From positions 1 through 38,924 of the forward strand of contig CAMIVR010000040.1 of assembly GCA_946402065.1 (NCBI GenBank): a stretch of DNA of 38,924 nt, in the 5' to 3' direction. This stretch comes from an uncultured Brevibacillus sp. (lineage in GTDB: Bacteria > Bacillota > Bacilli > Brevibacillales > Brevibacillaceae). Positions 7,972 through 16,682 of this stretch are shown piece by piece (positions within the stretch are counted from its first letter, which is position 1; each line of letters starts with the position of its first letter). A program made the translations under genes and the position numbers. Under the pieces are notes generated by a model. The model was not told the DNA's origin, did no database searches, and saw only the letters and a list, made by a program, of their open reading frames with translations.

Positions 7972-8024
7972 TTAGAAAACGTGGCTACGCCAGGCCTTTT
8001 GGCGTAGCCTTAGTTACACTTATG
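7972..8024 (+). repeat. Dispersed repeat, segment B, copy 1, with a perfect hairpin
   Basis: About 75% identical by eye to 38768-38820 over 53 bases, starting TTAG-N-AAACGTGG and ending ACACTTATG. It contains a 10-bp perfect stem (GGCTACGCCA at 7983-7992, TGGCGTAGCC at 8000-8009) with a 7-base loop. No U tract follows, so it is not a typical terminator. Confidence 0.55.
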
Positions 8025-8120
8025 TCGATAACTCCCCGAGATACACCCGCCGCGAAGCGAGTGGCTTTGGGCGATTCCCCTTCCCTCCACCACTGCCACG
8101 GTCGCGCGTTCAGGAAAGCC

Positions 8121-8146
8121 AAAAGGCCAGGAAATGCATCCTGGCC
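8121..8146 (-). terminator. Rho-independent terminator of the LCP gene
   Basis: On the reverse strand an 8-bp perfect stem (GGCCAGGA / TCCTGGCC, 6-base loop) is followed by TTTT, just after the stop codon at 8151-8153. Confidence 0.8.
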
Positions 8147-8150
8147 CTGA

Positions 8151-9662
8151 CTATTTTTCCTTCTCTTTTTTTGGATCGGCAGCTGGCACCTGTTCTGCCG
8201 AATCAGCCTTGTCTGTACTCTGCTTCTCCTTTTGGTCAGATGCTGGCGGCTCTGACGATGACTGCTCTGGCTGATTGGTTGATTCCGAAGTGGGGCTATC
8301 TCCTTGTCCGCCAGCGGGTAGAGCGGCTGGCGGCGGCTGTTGCTCATTTTGTCCCGGAGTCGTTGCGTCCTTCGGTGGCTGATCCTGCCCAGTGACCGGT
8401 GTTCCCGTCTCCGTTCCCGACTGTTGATTAGGATCGGCTGGCGGACGTTGTCCCGATTCGGGTGGCGTCGTCTCAGCAGGCTTGTCAGGTTTGGCTGGCG
8501 GCGCTTTCGGTGTTTTGCCCTTTGTACTTGCCGCTGGCTTGGATACGGGCTTCTTGATCGGCTCGTCCTTGCCCTCCACCGATGAATTATTCGGCTTCCA
8601 ACTGGGATCCGGTGTCACTCCCATCGCTTGCTGCAAAGCCGTCCGCAGGGCCGCCATCTTCTCTTCGGGAATCAGGTTGTAGTTAATGTCCGGCTTCCAT
8701 TCTGCACCGCTCTCGATTGAATAGAGATCGGTAGAGCGCAAGCCCTTCATATCAAAGACCAGGCCCTTGATCTGCTCGGCCGACAAATCCGTGCGGACGT
8801 GCTGGCTGGCCGCGTCGATCACATCAAAGATGCTCGCGAGTCCTTCCACGCTCATCATCTTGTCGACGATCGATTTGATCACTTCTTGCTGCCGCTGATT
8901 CCGCTCAAAATCGTTGGAATAGTATTTCAATCCGCGATTGTCGTGGCGATGCCGCACGTAGCCGAGGGCCTGCTCGCCATTGAGCACCTGCTCGCCCGGC
9001 TCCAGGCGGATATGTGTATGGTCCGTCGGGTCGTCATACTGCAAGGAACGTTCGACGTTTACCTTCACCCCGCCAAGCTCATCTACGACTTTTTCAAATC
9101 CTTGGAAATCGACTTTGACGAAATGTTGAATCGGAATGCCGAGGATGCCTTCAAACGTTTCCTTGACAAGCGATATCCCCGTTTCGGTGACTGGCTGTCC
9201 CTTGGCTTCGGCCTTGCGCCGTTCGACTTCTCCGTTGGCATAGACGGCATTGATTTTGTGATAACCGCTGTAACCCGGAATTTTGACCCGCGTGTCCCGG
9301 GGAATGGAGAGCATGGTCACTTTCTTCGTCAAAGGGTCGACAACCGCAACGATAATCACATCTGTGTTCAGCGAGCCGGTTTCTTCACGGGTATCGCTGC
9401 CCAACAGCACGATCGAGATAGGCTTGTCCGCATGATATGTAACTTCCGGCTCCGGAGCGGTGACGGGCAGTTCCGCCTTGCTGCCGGAGGTGATGACATC
9501 GATGGCCTGGTTGGTCTTCCAGTAGAGCTTGCTCGTCCACAGGAGAACACTGATCACCAGTAGCGAAATGATTGTAAGGATCAAGCGAAGGTAGAATTTT
9601 CGTTTGTTCGCTGCTATTACTGTTTGTACATCGCAATCTGTCTTTGGTGCCAAATCCGGCAT
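8151..9662 (-). CDS. LCP (LytR-CpsA-Psr) family protein with a long Pro-rich tail
   Basis: A protein of 503 residues with a short cytoplasmic N-terminus, one membrane anchor (about 22-44) and an extracellular LCP domain. The domain shows VLLGSDTREETGSLNTDVII, MLSIPRDTRVKIPGY, HKINAVYANG and ALGYVRHRHDNRG; the arginine/aspartate-rich sites bind polyprenyl pyrophosphate. LCP enzymes transfer wall teichoic acid or other glycopolymers from undecaprenyl phosphate to peptidoglycan. The last 130 or so residues are low-complexity Pro/Lys/Gln/Ser (KPAASTKGKTPKAPPAKP), unusual in length and probably wall-spanning. The start at 9662 has AAGGAG about nine bases upstream; an in-frame ATG at 9755 is farther out and precedes the promoter-like sequence. 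Confidence 0.9.
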   Translation of the reverse strand: MPDLAPKTDCDVQTVIAANKRKFYLRLILTIISLLVISVLLWTSKLYWKTNQAIDVITSGSKAELPVTAPEPEVTYHADKPISIVLLGSDTREETGSLNTDVIIVAVVDPLTKKVTMLSIPRDTRVKIPGYSGYHKINAVYANGEVERRKAEAKGQPVTETGISLVKETFEGILGIPIQHFVKVDFQGFEKVVDELGGVKVNVERSLQYDDPTDHTHIRLEPGEQVLNGEQALGYVRHRHDNRGLKYYSNDFERNQRQQEVIKSIVDKMMSVEGLASIFDVIDAASQHVRTDLSAEQIKGLVFDMKGLRSTDLYSIESGAEWKPDINYNLIPEEKMAALRTALQQAMGVTPDPSWKPNNSSVEGKDEPIKKPVSKPAASTKGKTPKAPPAKPDKPAETTPPESGQRPPADPNQQSGTETGTPVTGQDQPPKDATTPGQNEQQPPPAALPAGGQGDSPTSESTNQPEQSSSEPPASDQKEKQSTDKADSAEQVPAADPKKEKEK

Positions 9663-9709
9663 TTCTTCCTTCTCCTTAAAGGGGAATCGCAAAGCAAAAG
9701 AACGAGAAC

Positions 9710-9725
9710 ATTCTACCATATTATA
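9710..9725 (-). promoter_or_regulatory. Possible promoter of the LCP gene
   Basis: The reverse strand has TATAAT (9720-9725) and ten bases on TGGTAGAAT (an extended -10, 9710-9718). Neither has a clear -35. A leader of about 40-50 bases would result. Confidence 0.35.
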
Positions 9726-9770
9726 AGCGTGAAAAGTATAACAATTCGACATCAATTCACATTTTGCGAC

Positions 9771-11015
9771 TTATTTTTCGATACGCGCCTGCAGACGCTC
9801 GATGCGCTTGACATATGCAGACTGCTCCGCCCGTGCTTTATGCCGAAGCAATTGACTGCGCTTTTTCCAGTCGTCATACGCTTTTTGCGTGTAGTACAAG
9901 GCTTTTTCAAAGTCTTTCAACTGATGCTCGCAAATTTTCGCGGTCTCGATGTACACCTCTTCCGGCACGTGTGTAAACTCCTCCATGAACGCACTCCAGA
10001 TGCGCAGAGCTTCCCGCCAGTTTTTTTGTTTTTTATATTGCAGTCCGAGAGCCACCATCGCCTTGCCCTTCAGCTCGTGATTGCTATCCGCAATTTCCCG
10101 GTACGCTGACAGCGCCTGCTGCTCTTGACCGACGGCTTCGTACCAGCGGGCAATCGCGAAGCGCTCCGCGTGAGAGGACGCTTGCCGTTCATGATCAAGC
10201 AGCAGCGTGGAAATGTGGATGTAGAGCGTAATCAGCGACAGTACATCGATCTCGTTATGCTGCAGAACCCCGGCGATGGATGCGGGATCCCTGCTGTCGA
10301 GATAGTCGAAGTAGAGCAGCGGAGCCATGTAGCCGGGCACGTCATTGTGGCGGTGAACGTACAATTTCTCTTGCTCAATAATCGAGAGACGGCACGATTC
10401 CAGCTCGTGCTTCCACAAGCGTCTGGCCCCGTGCAGCAGGTCGTAGTGCCCAAACGCCGGCAGGTCCGGGACGAGCTCGCGCAATAGCGTATGCCGTGTC
10501 TTTACTTGCGGCCAGTCGAACGCTTTCCCGTTAAAGGTGACAAGATGGGTCAAGTCTTTGACATCTGTCAAAAACGAATGGTACAGCGATACCTCCGCGT
10601 TCGGCGAGGCCAAAAAATGCTGACGAACGATGACTTGTCCGTCTGCAACGCAGCTATAACCCAAGAGAAATATCGTATTGCCAACCCCGCCGTGCAGTCC
10701 GGTCGTTTCCGTGTCAAAAAAAAGCAGGTCCTCAGCCGAGCTGCCCGCGGCTGAAAGCGGGTGGTTGATCGCTGTTTCGCCCCACGCTTCAACCACCTCG
10801 TAGAGTTGATCAAAGGTATAGCGGCCATGACGCTGTTCAAGCGGGTAACGCACTTCCCTGACCATCACGTAATCGTCTTCAAAAACGAACGGCTTTGCTT
10901 GCAACGCTTGCCACTGTTCTCTATAGGGGATATCCGGCTCGAAGCGGGGCGTCGGCTTCGCAGCCTCGATGGACAGATGGCTCTTCATCCGGTTGAGCTT
11001 ATCTTTCAGCGACAT
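9771..11015 (-). CDS. mrfB: MrfB (YprB) ribonuclease-H-like exonuclease
   Basis: A 414-residue protein. Its N-terminal half holds an RNase-H-like/DEDD exonuclease fold with LLFFDTETTGL as the first acidic motif, then LVTFNGKAFDWPQ, and HNEIDVLSLI for later acidic residues. The C-terminal third is helical and repeat-like (TPR-type; EALRIWSAFMEEF, FEKALYYTQKAYDDW). In Bacillus subtilis MrfA and MrfB form a UvrABC-independent pathway that repairs mitomycin C lesions, with MrfB as the metal-dependent nuclease. It overlaps the end of mrfA by 10 bases, so translation is probably coupled. ATG 11015 is preferred over ATG 11021 because the GGGGGGAG site ends right at the latter. Confidence 0.9.
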   Translation of the reverse strand: MSLKDKLNRMKSHLSIEAAKPTPRFEPDIPYREQWQALQAKPFVFEDDYVMVREVRYPLEQRHGRYTFDQLYEVVEAWGETAINHPLSAAGSSAEDLLFFDTETTGLHGGVGNTIFLLGYSCVADGQVIVRQHFLASPNAEVSLYHSFLTDVKDLTHLVTFNGKAFDWPQVKTRHTLLRELVPDLPAFGHYDLLHGARRLWKHELESCRLSIIEQEKLYVHRHNDVPGYMAPLLYFDYLDSRDPASIAGVLQHNEIDVLSLITLYIHISTLLLDHERQASSHAERFAIARWYEAVGQEQQALSAYREIADSNHELKGKAMVALGLQYKKQKNWREALRIWSAFMEEFTHVPEEVYIETAKICEHQLKDFEKALYYTQKAYDDWKKRSQLLRHKARAEQSAYVKRIERLQARIEK

Positions 11016-13288
11016 CCGCATCTCCCCCCCTGAGCTACCCGCAACAATCTTACCGCCAGCGATTTCCCACCCTCTTCGGCAGCTCCCGTACAGGATGGGC
11101 AGCCGTTATCGCAAGGGCACGTGACGATCAGCTTTTCTGCCTGCGCAAGTATCGTCTGCATTTGCTTGTATACCTGTTCACTCAGTCCGATGCCCCCGGG
11201 GTAGCGATCGTACAGAAAGATGCACGGTTGGCCCGAATGCACCGCCTTGCGCTGGGCGATGACATGCAAATCTGACGGATCGCACATCACGTACAGCGGA
11301 GCGACGTGCTGCAGGACGTGGGCAAGTCCAACAAGTCCGCGCTCCACGTCTTCCTTGCCGATCGATTCGAGAATCTGCTCGGGAAAGCTGATCCAGGCCG
11401 CATTTGTATGCAGCTCCTCCTCTGGCAAATGGATCGGACCCGAACCGATATTTTCGTGCGTCTCGAACTTGATTTTCTTGAAAATCGTCGCCATGGCATG
11501 GACAGACACTTCCCCGTAAGCGAACTGAAGAAGCCGCTCATTCTGTGACTGATCCTCTTCCAGCACTTTTAGCTGGACTGCCAGATTGGCGTCCGTATAG
11601 TAATCGACCTGAACCTCGCGCACATATGCTTTCTTTTCTTCGTAATCGAGCTTTTCCACCTGGTACTGGACGCCTTGGTGCAGGTAAATCGCTTCCTCAT
11701 GCAGCAGCGTCAAGGAACTGAACCGGTCCATCTCGCCGATCACACGCTCATTGCCCCGTTCGCTCAGGTCGATAATGACGACGTTTTCCTGGGAGGCCGA
11801 GCGCAGGCTGATGTTATGCGCGGGGAACGACTGGTTCATCCAGAACCATTTTCCTTTGGAAAAGTGCAGCACCTGCTCCTCGGTCAGAAACTCGAGAATT
11901 TCCGTCACCTCGGCGCTGCCAAAACGCTCGCCTTGCTGGAAGGGCAGCTCATACGCGGCACACTTGAGATGGTCGACGAGAATGATCAGGTTGTCGGGAT
12001 TGATTCGCGCCGTTTCCGGGCTGCGGTCAAAAAAGTACTCCGGATGAGCGATGACGTATTGATCGAGCGGACTGGAGCTGCCGACGAGAACGACGCACGA
12101 CTCATCCTGCCGCCTCCCCGCTCGTCCGGCCTGCTGCCATGTGCTGGCCACTGAACCGGGGTAGCCCGTGATGACACAGGCCTGCAGTTGGCCGATGTCG
12201 ACGCCGAGCTCAAGCGCATTGGTGCTGACGACACCGATGATGTCGCCCTGGCGCAGTCCGCGCTCGATTTGCCGCCGCTGGCTGGGCAAATACCCGCCGC
12301 GATACCCTTGGATCGTCTTCGGCCCGAGCTTGCGCTTCACCAGCTCCTGCAAGTACTTCAGCAGAATTTCCACGCGCACCCGGCTGCGCGCAAACAGGAT
12401 CGTCTGAATGCCGTTGCTGAGGAACTTTTCCGTGATGTCTCGCGCTTCCAGTGTCGCGCTGCGGCGAATGTTGAGCTGTTTGTTGACCACAGGCGGATTG
12501 TAGAAAATAAAATGCTTTTTGCCGGTCGGCGCACCGTTGTTCGTCACCAGTTCCATCGGTTCTTCCGTCAAATGCTCGGCCAATTCCTTGGGGTTGGCGA
12601 TGGTTGCGGACGTGCAGATGAATAGCGGCTTGCTGCCGTAAAAGGTGCAAATCCGCTTCAGGCGGCGGATGACATTGGCGACATGACTGCCAAACACGCC
12701 GCGGTATGTATGCAGCTCGTCGATGACGATGTACTGCAAATGCTCAAAAAACGATACCCACTTGGTATGGTGCGGCAAAATCGCAGAATGCAGCATATCG
12801 GGATTGGTGATGACGATATTGCCGGCTTTTCGCACCATCTGACGGATGTTGGCAGGCGTATCGCCGTCATACGTTTCGGATCTGATCGCAAGTCCCGTTT
12901 CATTGATCAGCTCGTGAAGCTCGCTCCTCTGATCCTGTGCCAGCGCTTTCGTCGGGAACAAATAGAGCGCTCGCGCCTGCGGATCTTCGGAGAGCGTCTG
13001 CAGGATTGGCAAATGGTAGCACATGCTCTTGCCCGATGCCGTGGGTGTCACTGCGACGATGTTTTTCCCTTCGCGGACATAGCGAAAGGAACTGTCCTGA
13101 TGTGTATACAGTGCCGTGATCCCGCGTTTTTCCAGCGTGCGGCAAATGCGCTCATCCATCGTCTGCGGGAACGGTACGGTTTTCGCCTCTCGCGGAGGAA
13201 TGGTATGCCAATGGACGATATTCTGTTTGAATCGCTGCTCATTTTGCAAAAGCTCCAGGAGCTGGGCCATCGTCTGTTTCGTCTTCAC
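11006..13288 (-). CDS. mrfA: MrfA (YprA) DEAD/DEAH-box repair helicase
   Basis: A superfamily-2 helicase of 760 residues. Visible motifs in order: TPTASGKS (Walker A, motif I), VIDELHTY (motif II), FICTSATIANP (motif III), LFARSRVR (motif IV), STNALELGVDIG and QQAGRAGRRQ (motifs V, VI). The C-terminal DUF1998-type domain has the four-cysteine cluster CPCDNGCPSC, a zinc site in this family. MrfA is a 3'-to-5' helicase working with MrfB in mitomycin C repair. The start is GTG at 13288 behind AAGGTG; the adjacent upstream ATG is in another frame and stops at once. The promoter carries a LexA-like box, so damage induction is likely here. Confidence 0.92.
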   Translation of the reverse strand: MKTKQTMAQLLELLQNEQRFKQNIVHWHTIPPREAKTVPFPQTMDERICRTLEKRGITALYTHQDSSFRYVREGKNIVAVTPTASGKSMCYHLPILQTLSEDPQARALYLFPTKALAQDQRSELHELINETGLAIRSETYDGDTPANIRQMVRKAGNIVITNPDMLHSAILPHHTKWVSFFEHLQYIVIDELHTYRGVFGSHVANVIRRLKRICTFYGSKPLFICTSATIANPKELAEHLTEEPMELVTNNGAPTGKKHFIFYNPPVVNKQLNIRRSATLEARDITEKFLSNGIQTILFARSRVRVEILLKYLQELVKRKLGPKTIQGYRGGYLPSQRRQIERGLRQGDIIGVVSTNALELGVDIGQLQACVITGYPGSVASTWQQAGRAGRRQDESCVVLVGSSSPLDQYVIAHPEYFFDRSPETARINPDNLIILVDHLKCAAYELPFQQGERFGSAEVTEILEFLTEEQVLHFSKGKWFWMNQSFPAHNISLRSASQENVVIIDLSERGNERVIGEMDRFSSLTLLHEEAIYLHQGVQYQVEKLDYEEKKAYVREVQVDYYTDANLAVQLKVLEEDQSQNERLLQFAYGEVSVHAMATIFKKIKFETHENIGSGPIHLPEEELHTNAAWISFPEQILESIGKEDVERGLVGLAHVLQHVAPLYVMCDPSDLHVIAQRKAVHSGQPCIFLYDRYPGGIGLSEQVYKQMQTILAQAEKLIVTCPCDNGCPSCTGAAEEGGKSLAVRLLRVAQGGRCGCR

Positions 13289-13309
13289 TTCATCACCTTC
13301 TTCCCTTCT

Positions 13310-13339
13310 ATTCTAGCGAATGAATGTTCGGGAAGTAAA
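13310..13339 (-). promoter_or_regulatory. Predicted mrfAB promoter
   Basis: On the reverse strand TTTACT (13334-13339) and TAGAAT (13310-13315) are 18 bases apart. The leader to the GTG at 13288 is only about 15 bases. The spacer holds the LexA-like palindrome. Confidence 0.5.
13317..13330. promoter_or_regulatory. LexA (DinR)-like SOS box in the mrfAB promoter
   Basis: CGAATGAATGTTCG matches the Bacillus-type SOS box CGAAC-N4-GTTCG at nine of ten defined positions. It lies entirely between the predicted -35 and -10, where bound repressor would block RNA polymerase. Confidence 0.6.
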
Positions 13340-13342
13340 GAG

Positions 13343-13369
13343 AAAAACCGGAGTACATTGTCTCCGGTT
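13343..13369 (-). terminator. Terminator of the APC permease gene
   Basis: The reverse strand forms AAACCGGAG / CTCCGGTTT with an 8-base loop followed by TTTTT and then C. It lies 16 bases past the permease stop at 13385 and insulates mrfAB from upstream transcription. Confidence 0.8.
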
Positions 13370-13384
13370 TCTGATCCATGCTCG

Positions 13385-14788
13385 TTACAGCTTGAAGGAG
13401 GTCAACGGGTCATTTGCTTCAGGCAAATCTTTTTGCAGCTGCTCCAACGGCGTAAGCTCGAAAAGCCCTTTTTTCATTACGGCCTTGACCCAGATAGCCG
13501 AGAAGATGATGGTGATCGCTAAAAAGGAGATGGCGTAGGTGTAAATTTGTGTCCTCACTTCCGGTTCAGGGAAAATGTTGAAAATCATATAAAAGATTCC
13601 GAGTATACCGACAATTTGGAACGTGATGCCGAGCGGTGATTTGAATGTGCGCTCTACATTCGGATGCTTGTAGCGCATAATAATGACGTTGACGTGCGCG
13701 ATGATATACGTAATAAACCAGCAGAAGGCTCCGGCCAAAATAAAGGTGCTGATCGAGGCGGAGTTGGTAATTCCCGCTACCAGGAAGACAAGCAGCGTTG
13801 CGGACATGAAGATGACGCCTACCCACGGGCTCCCCCATTTGTTCAGACGTCCGAAAGCTTTCGGCAGCTGTCCTTCCCTGGCCATCGAATACAGCATCCG
13901 GGAGATGGAGCAAATAATCGTATTGAGCGTACTGGCCGTTGCAAAAAAAGTGATAATCCCCATCCAAACCTGGCCGGTTCTGCCCATAATTCCGGTTGCC
14001 GCTATGACGTGTGGAGAATCGGAATTGGCTAACTCGCTTAACGGCGCGTACCGGATTGCCCCAAAGCCAAACAGTGTATCCGCAACCAAAATAATGACCA
14101 GACCCAAAATCATCGACAGGGGTATGTACAGCTTAGGCTTTTTCATCTCTTCCGCCATCGGAGTGACGAACTCTCCGCCGATAAACAGCCAAAACGCCAT
14201 CGCAGTCAGTCCCAGCACACCCACGCCCATCTCGTTAAACGGCAGCGAGACAGGCAACGGCTCGCCTCCTCCCCCCGTCCCGGTCAGCGCGATCAAACCG
14301 ATCGCGACGATCGAGACGATCATCAGCGTAGTGACGATTACCTGTACCCAGCTGTACAGCTCGATCCCGCGAATGTTGATCAGACAGAGGACGATCATAA
14401 AGATGACAGAGATTGCCGTCGGGTTGACCGTGGGGAAAAACACATCGTGAATGACGATCCCGGCAATGCTTGCTTCGGCGCTCCCGGCAAAAAAGTTAAC
14501 CAGAACATATCCGCTCAAGACGGAAATCATCCCGATAAACGGTCCCATCGTCGGAAGTGTATAGTGGTTGATTCCGCCGGCTTTGGGGATGATGGAAGCA
14601 AGCTCGGCAAATGAAAACGCAACAAAAAGATTCAGCAGCATCGCTACAACCATGGCAATGATAAAACCCGGACCGGCAATTCCAAAGCCTTGCACCAACG
14701 AGACCATTGACGATGAAGCAACGACGATGCCTACAGCAGTCGCCACCGCTGTCCATAAGCCGACAGTTCGCTTCAGTTGATTTTCCAT
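13385..14788 (-). CDS. APC superfamily amino-acid permease
   Basis: A 467-residue integral membrane protein with about 12 predicted helices, the usual size of the amino acid-polyamine-organocation superfamily. The start MENQLKRTVGLWTAVATAVG leads to the unwound first helix motif (GIVVASSSMVSLVQGFG), and SFAELASIIPKAGGINHYT is the conserved helix 2/3 region. The substrate cannot be deduced. ATG 14788 follows AGGAGGG at the usual spacing. It is a single-gene unit with a long (850-base) upstream region and its own terminator. Confidence 0.88.
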   Translation of the reverse strand: MENQLKRTVGLWTAVATAVGIVVASSSMVSLVQGFGIAGPGFIIAMVVAMLLNLFVAFSFAELASIIPKAGGINHYTLPTMGPFIGMISVLSGYVLVNFFAGSAEASIAGIVIHDVFFPTVNPTAISVIFMIVLCLINIRGIELYSWVQVIVTTLMIVSIVAIGLIALTGTGGGGEPLPVSLPFNEMGVGVLGLTAMAFWLFIGGEFVTPMAEEMKKPKLYIPLSMILGLVIILVADTLFGFGAIRYAPLSELANSDSPHVIAATGIMGRTGQVWMGIITFFATASTLNTIICSISRMLYSMAREGQLPKAFGRLNKWGSPWVGVIFMSATLLVFLVAGITNSASISTFILAGAFCWFITYIIAHVNVIIMRYKHPNVERTFKSPLGITFQIVGILGIFYMIFNIFPEPEVRTQIYTYAISFLAITIIFSAIWVKAVMKKGLFELTPLEQLQKDLPEANDPLTSFKL

Positions 14789-15638
14789 TTTTTGAATTCC
14801 CTCCTGTTCAAGTCGTGAAATTGACCAGAACGAATCCTGCCGACTTCTTGCTGGCTGTTTTTGCCGCGTTGCTCGATTCTCTCCCTTGGGTGTACATCGG
14901 TTCTCATATACAGGACACCATCCTGGATCTATTCGGGTAAGACAGTGCGTTATGCAGTAAACGACTCCATCAAGCGATTTGGAAACGCTTACGCTTGTTC
15001 GTTTACATAATTTATATTATGGCAACTAAAGACAGCCTGTTTGTCTTGGTGCTGCGGTTTTTTTGGAATCAAAATGTTGGACATTACGATCATTGCTGTC
15101 GTTCTTCCCATGAACATGCGGGTGCCCGTCTCTTCTTTCCTCCTTCCGCATTTTGTCGTCTTACTCGCACGATCGGATTTTCGCAGAAAAGCATCCCCCC
15201 TTTCGATTGCCCGAGTTCCCCCGTTTCACCGTAGTCTGTTTGCTCACACCTTACTCAATGGCGCCGATCCACTTTTGCTTTCGTCTGCAGCGAGGATGTT
15301 TGAAAAAAATCTTATCACATCAAACATTTAATATCAAATGATTTTATAAATTCAAAAAATTTTTCGCCGCTATCATGGGCTTTTCTACCTGTTTCTCGAT
15401 CAAACGTACGAGAAAATGATGGACCAGGCGCCGATCCAGAAGGAGCATCAGGCACTGGCCCATATTTATGAATCCAGCTATCTTGCGGAGTGTTGTCTTC
15501 TTGGCGATTCCCCTCACGTCCACCGTCTCTGCGATATGGATTGCTTTCAACAAAAAAAAAAGAAACCGCCTCTCAACCTGACTTTCACCAGTAATGAGCG
15601 ACGTTTCCCCCTTGATTAACGCAGCGAAGCGACTTCCA
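14789..15638. other. 850-base intergenic region upstream of the APC permease
   Basis: No convincing gene on either strand. Visible elements are a palindrome CATAATTTATATTATG (15006-15021; two 6-bp arms, 4-base spacer) about 220 bases upstream of the permease, a cre-like TGGAAACGCTTACG at 14980-14993 with two mismatches, and an A+T-rich segment at 15300-15360. The 122-residue reverse frame at 15344-15712 overlaps the MBL gene end and has no recognisable domain. Confidence 0.4.
15548..15615 (-). terminator. Possible terminator of the ligase-MBL operon
   Basis: On the reverse strand a long imperfect hairpin with GAAAC and GTTTC at its base is directly followed by a run of ten T. The U tract is strong but the stem is poorly paired inside. 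Confidence 0.4.
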
Positions 15639-16586
15639 TTAAGAACGAATCTGCTTTTGGTACAGGGCAAGCCCCATTGCGCAAACATCCAGATCGAGCT
15701 GAAGAATTTCATAGATCCGATGACCGTCAGGTACTCCCTTTTCCGTCAACGCCTGCTTGATCTTCTCAAACAATGCAGCCGCGATCTCCTTCTGGCCCTT
15801 CCCGGCGTCCACTGCCTCTCTCGCCGTATCCACAAATACGTCCAGCCATTGACGCACCTGCTCGTAAACAGTCTCAACGGCTGTGGACATGCCGAAGTGG
15901 CCGAAGTAAATACGTCCGATGCCCAACTCCTTGATCAGCTCCATCGATTTGAGCATCGCGTCCGGGTTGAACTGGTTCGGCGATGTCGTTGGCAAATACA
16001 GCGTAAAACCGGCATCCTCCGTCTGCGGGTACTTGATGCCGCACGTGTCGCCGGTAAACAAACCGTTGCTGATTGGATCATAGATGGAAAAATGGTGATT
16101 GGCATGTCCTGGTGTATCAAAAAACTGCAGGGTGCACGCTGGCCCGATCGAAAGCGTCTCGCGATCCGCCATGACGATGACCTTCTCCTCCGGCACAGGC
16201 AAAATAGGCGCAAACAGACTGTCAAACTGTTCCCCGTAGACCATTTTTGCACTCTCGATCAATCGTTCCGGATTCATCAGGTGCCGGGCCCCTTTGGGAT
16301 GGACCACGACTTGTGCATTCGGGCAGTGCTGCAGCAACAACCCTGCGCCGCCGGAGTGGTCGAGGTGGATATGTGTCACGATGATGTAGCGCACGTCCTC
16401 TGGTTTGATCCCTAAATCAGCAAGCCCCTGCAGCACGTATGGAATCGACGGGCTTGCACTTGTTTCGACAAGGGTCAGCATCTCTTCACGGATGACGTAT
16501 GTACCTGTTCTCGACTCCCAGCCCAAATCAAACCCGTCGATCAGATGGATACGATTGCCTAAATCGATCGGCTGTTTATGTGTCAT
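15639..16586 (-). CDS. MBL-fold metallo-hydrolase
   Basis: A protein of 315 residues with the metallo-beta-lactamase-fold zinc motif THIHLDHSGG (about 70-79), a later metal histidine in FFDTPGHANHH, an aspartate in LFTGDTCG, and a final histidine in IYFGHFG. The C-terminal helical extension (about 220-315) resembles glyoxalase-II-like or lactonase-type members. It probably hydrolyses a thioester, lactone or similar ester, but the substrate is unknown. The start has GAGGAGG at ideal spacing. It lies 96 bases downstream of the acyl-CoA ligase on the same strand, with no clear terminator between, so a joint role in acyl metabolism is likely. Confidence 0.88.
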   Translation of the reverse strand: MTHKQPIDLGNRIHLIDGFDLGWESRTGTYVIREEMLTLVETSASPSIPYVLQGLADLGIKPEDVRYIIVTHIHLDHSGGAGLLLQHCPNAQVVVHPKGARHLMNPERLIESAKMVYGEQFDSLFAPILPVPEEKVIVMADRETLSIGPACTLQFFDTPGHANHHFSIYDPISNGLFTGDTCGIKYPQTEDAGFTLYLPTTSPNQFNPDAMLKSMELIKELGIGRIYFGHFGMSTAVETVYEQVRQWLDVFVDTAREAVDAGKGQKEIAAALFEKIKQALTEKGVPDGHRIYEILQLDLDVCAMGLALYQKQIRS

Positions 16587-16682
16587 AACGTTTCCTCCTC
16601 TGTTTGTCCATTTGGCTAAATTGTACTATATTGCAGTTGCAGACAACAGCTGGAAACCGGACTACCATATGCCGATCATTCC

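Larger units (their letters stand above)
7685..8120. other. Intergenic stretch without a convincing gene
   Basis: Between the MFS gene and the LCP terminator there is only the A/B repeat pair and a 99-residue open frame (7639-7938, plus strand) that begins inside the MFS gene. Its tail contains CGFCKQGNTVRL and TCREKTEKPLEQLL. I recognise no family and see no ribosome binding site. The stretch may be the body of a decayed mobile element. Confidence 0.4.

Noticed and set aside
14980..14993. cre-like TGGAAACGCTTACG (catabolite repression site)
   Set aside because: Two mismatches from the consensus and no supporting promoter nearby; kept only as a note in the intergenic entry.
15344..15712. Reverse-strand 122-codon frame downstream of the MBL gene
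   Set aside because: It overlaps the MBL gene end and the terminator-like T run, and shows no domain or ribosome binding site.
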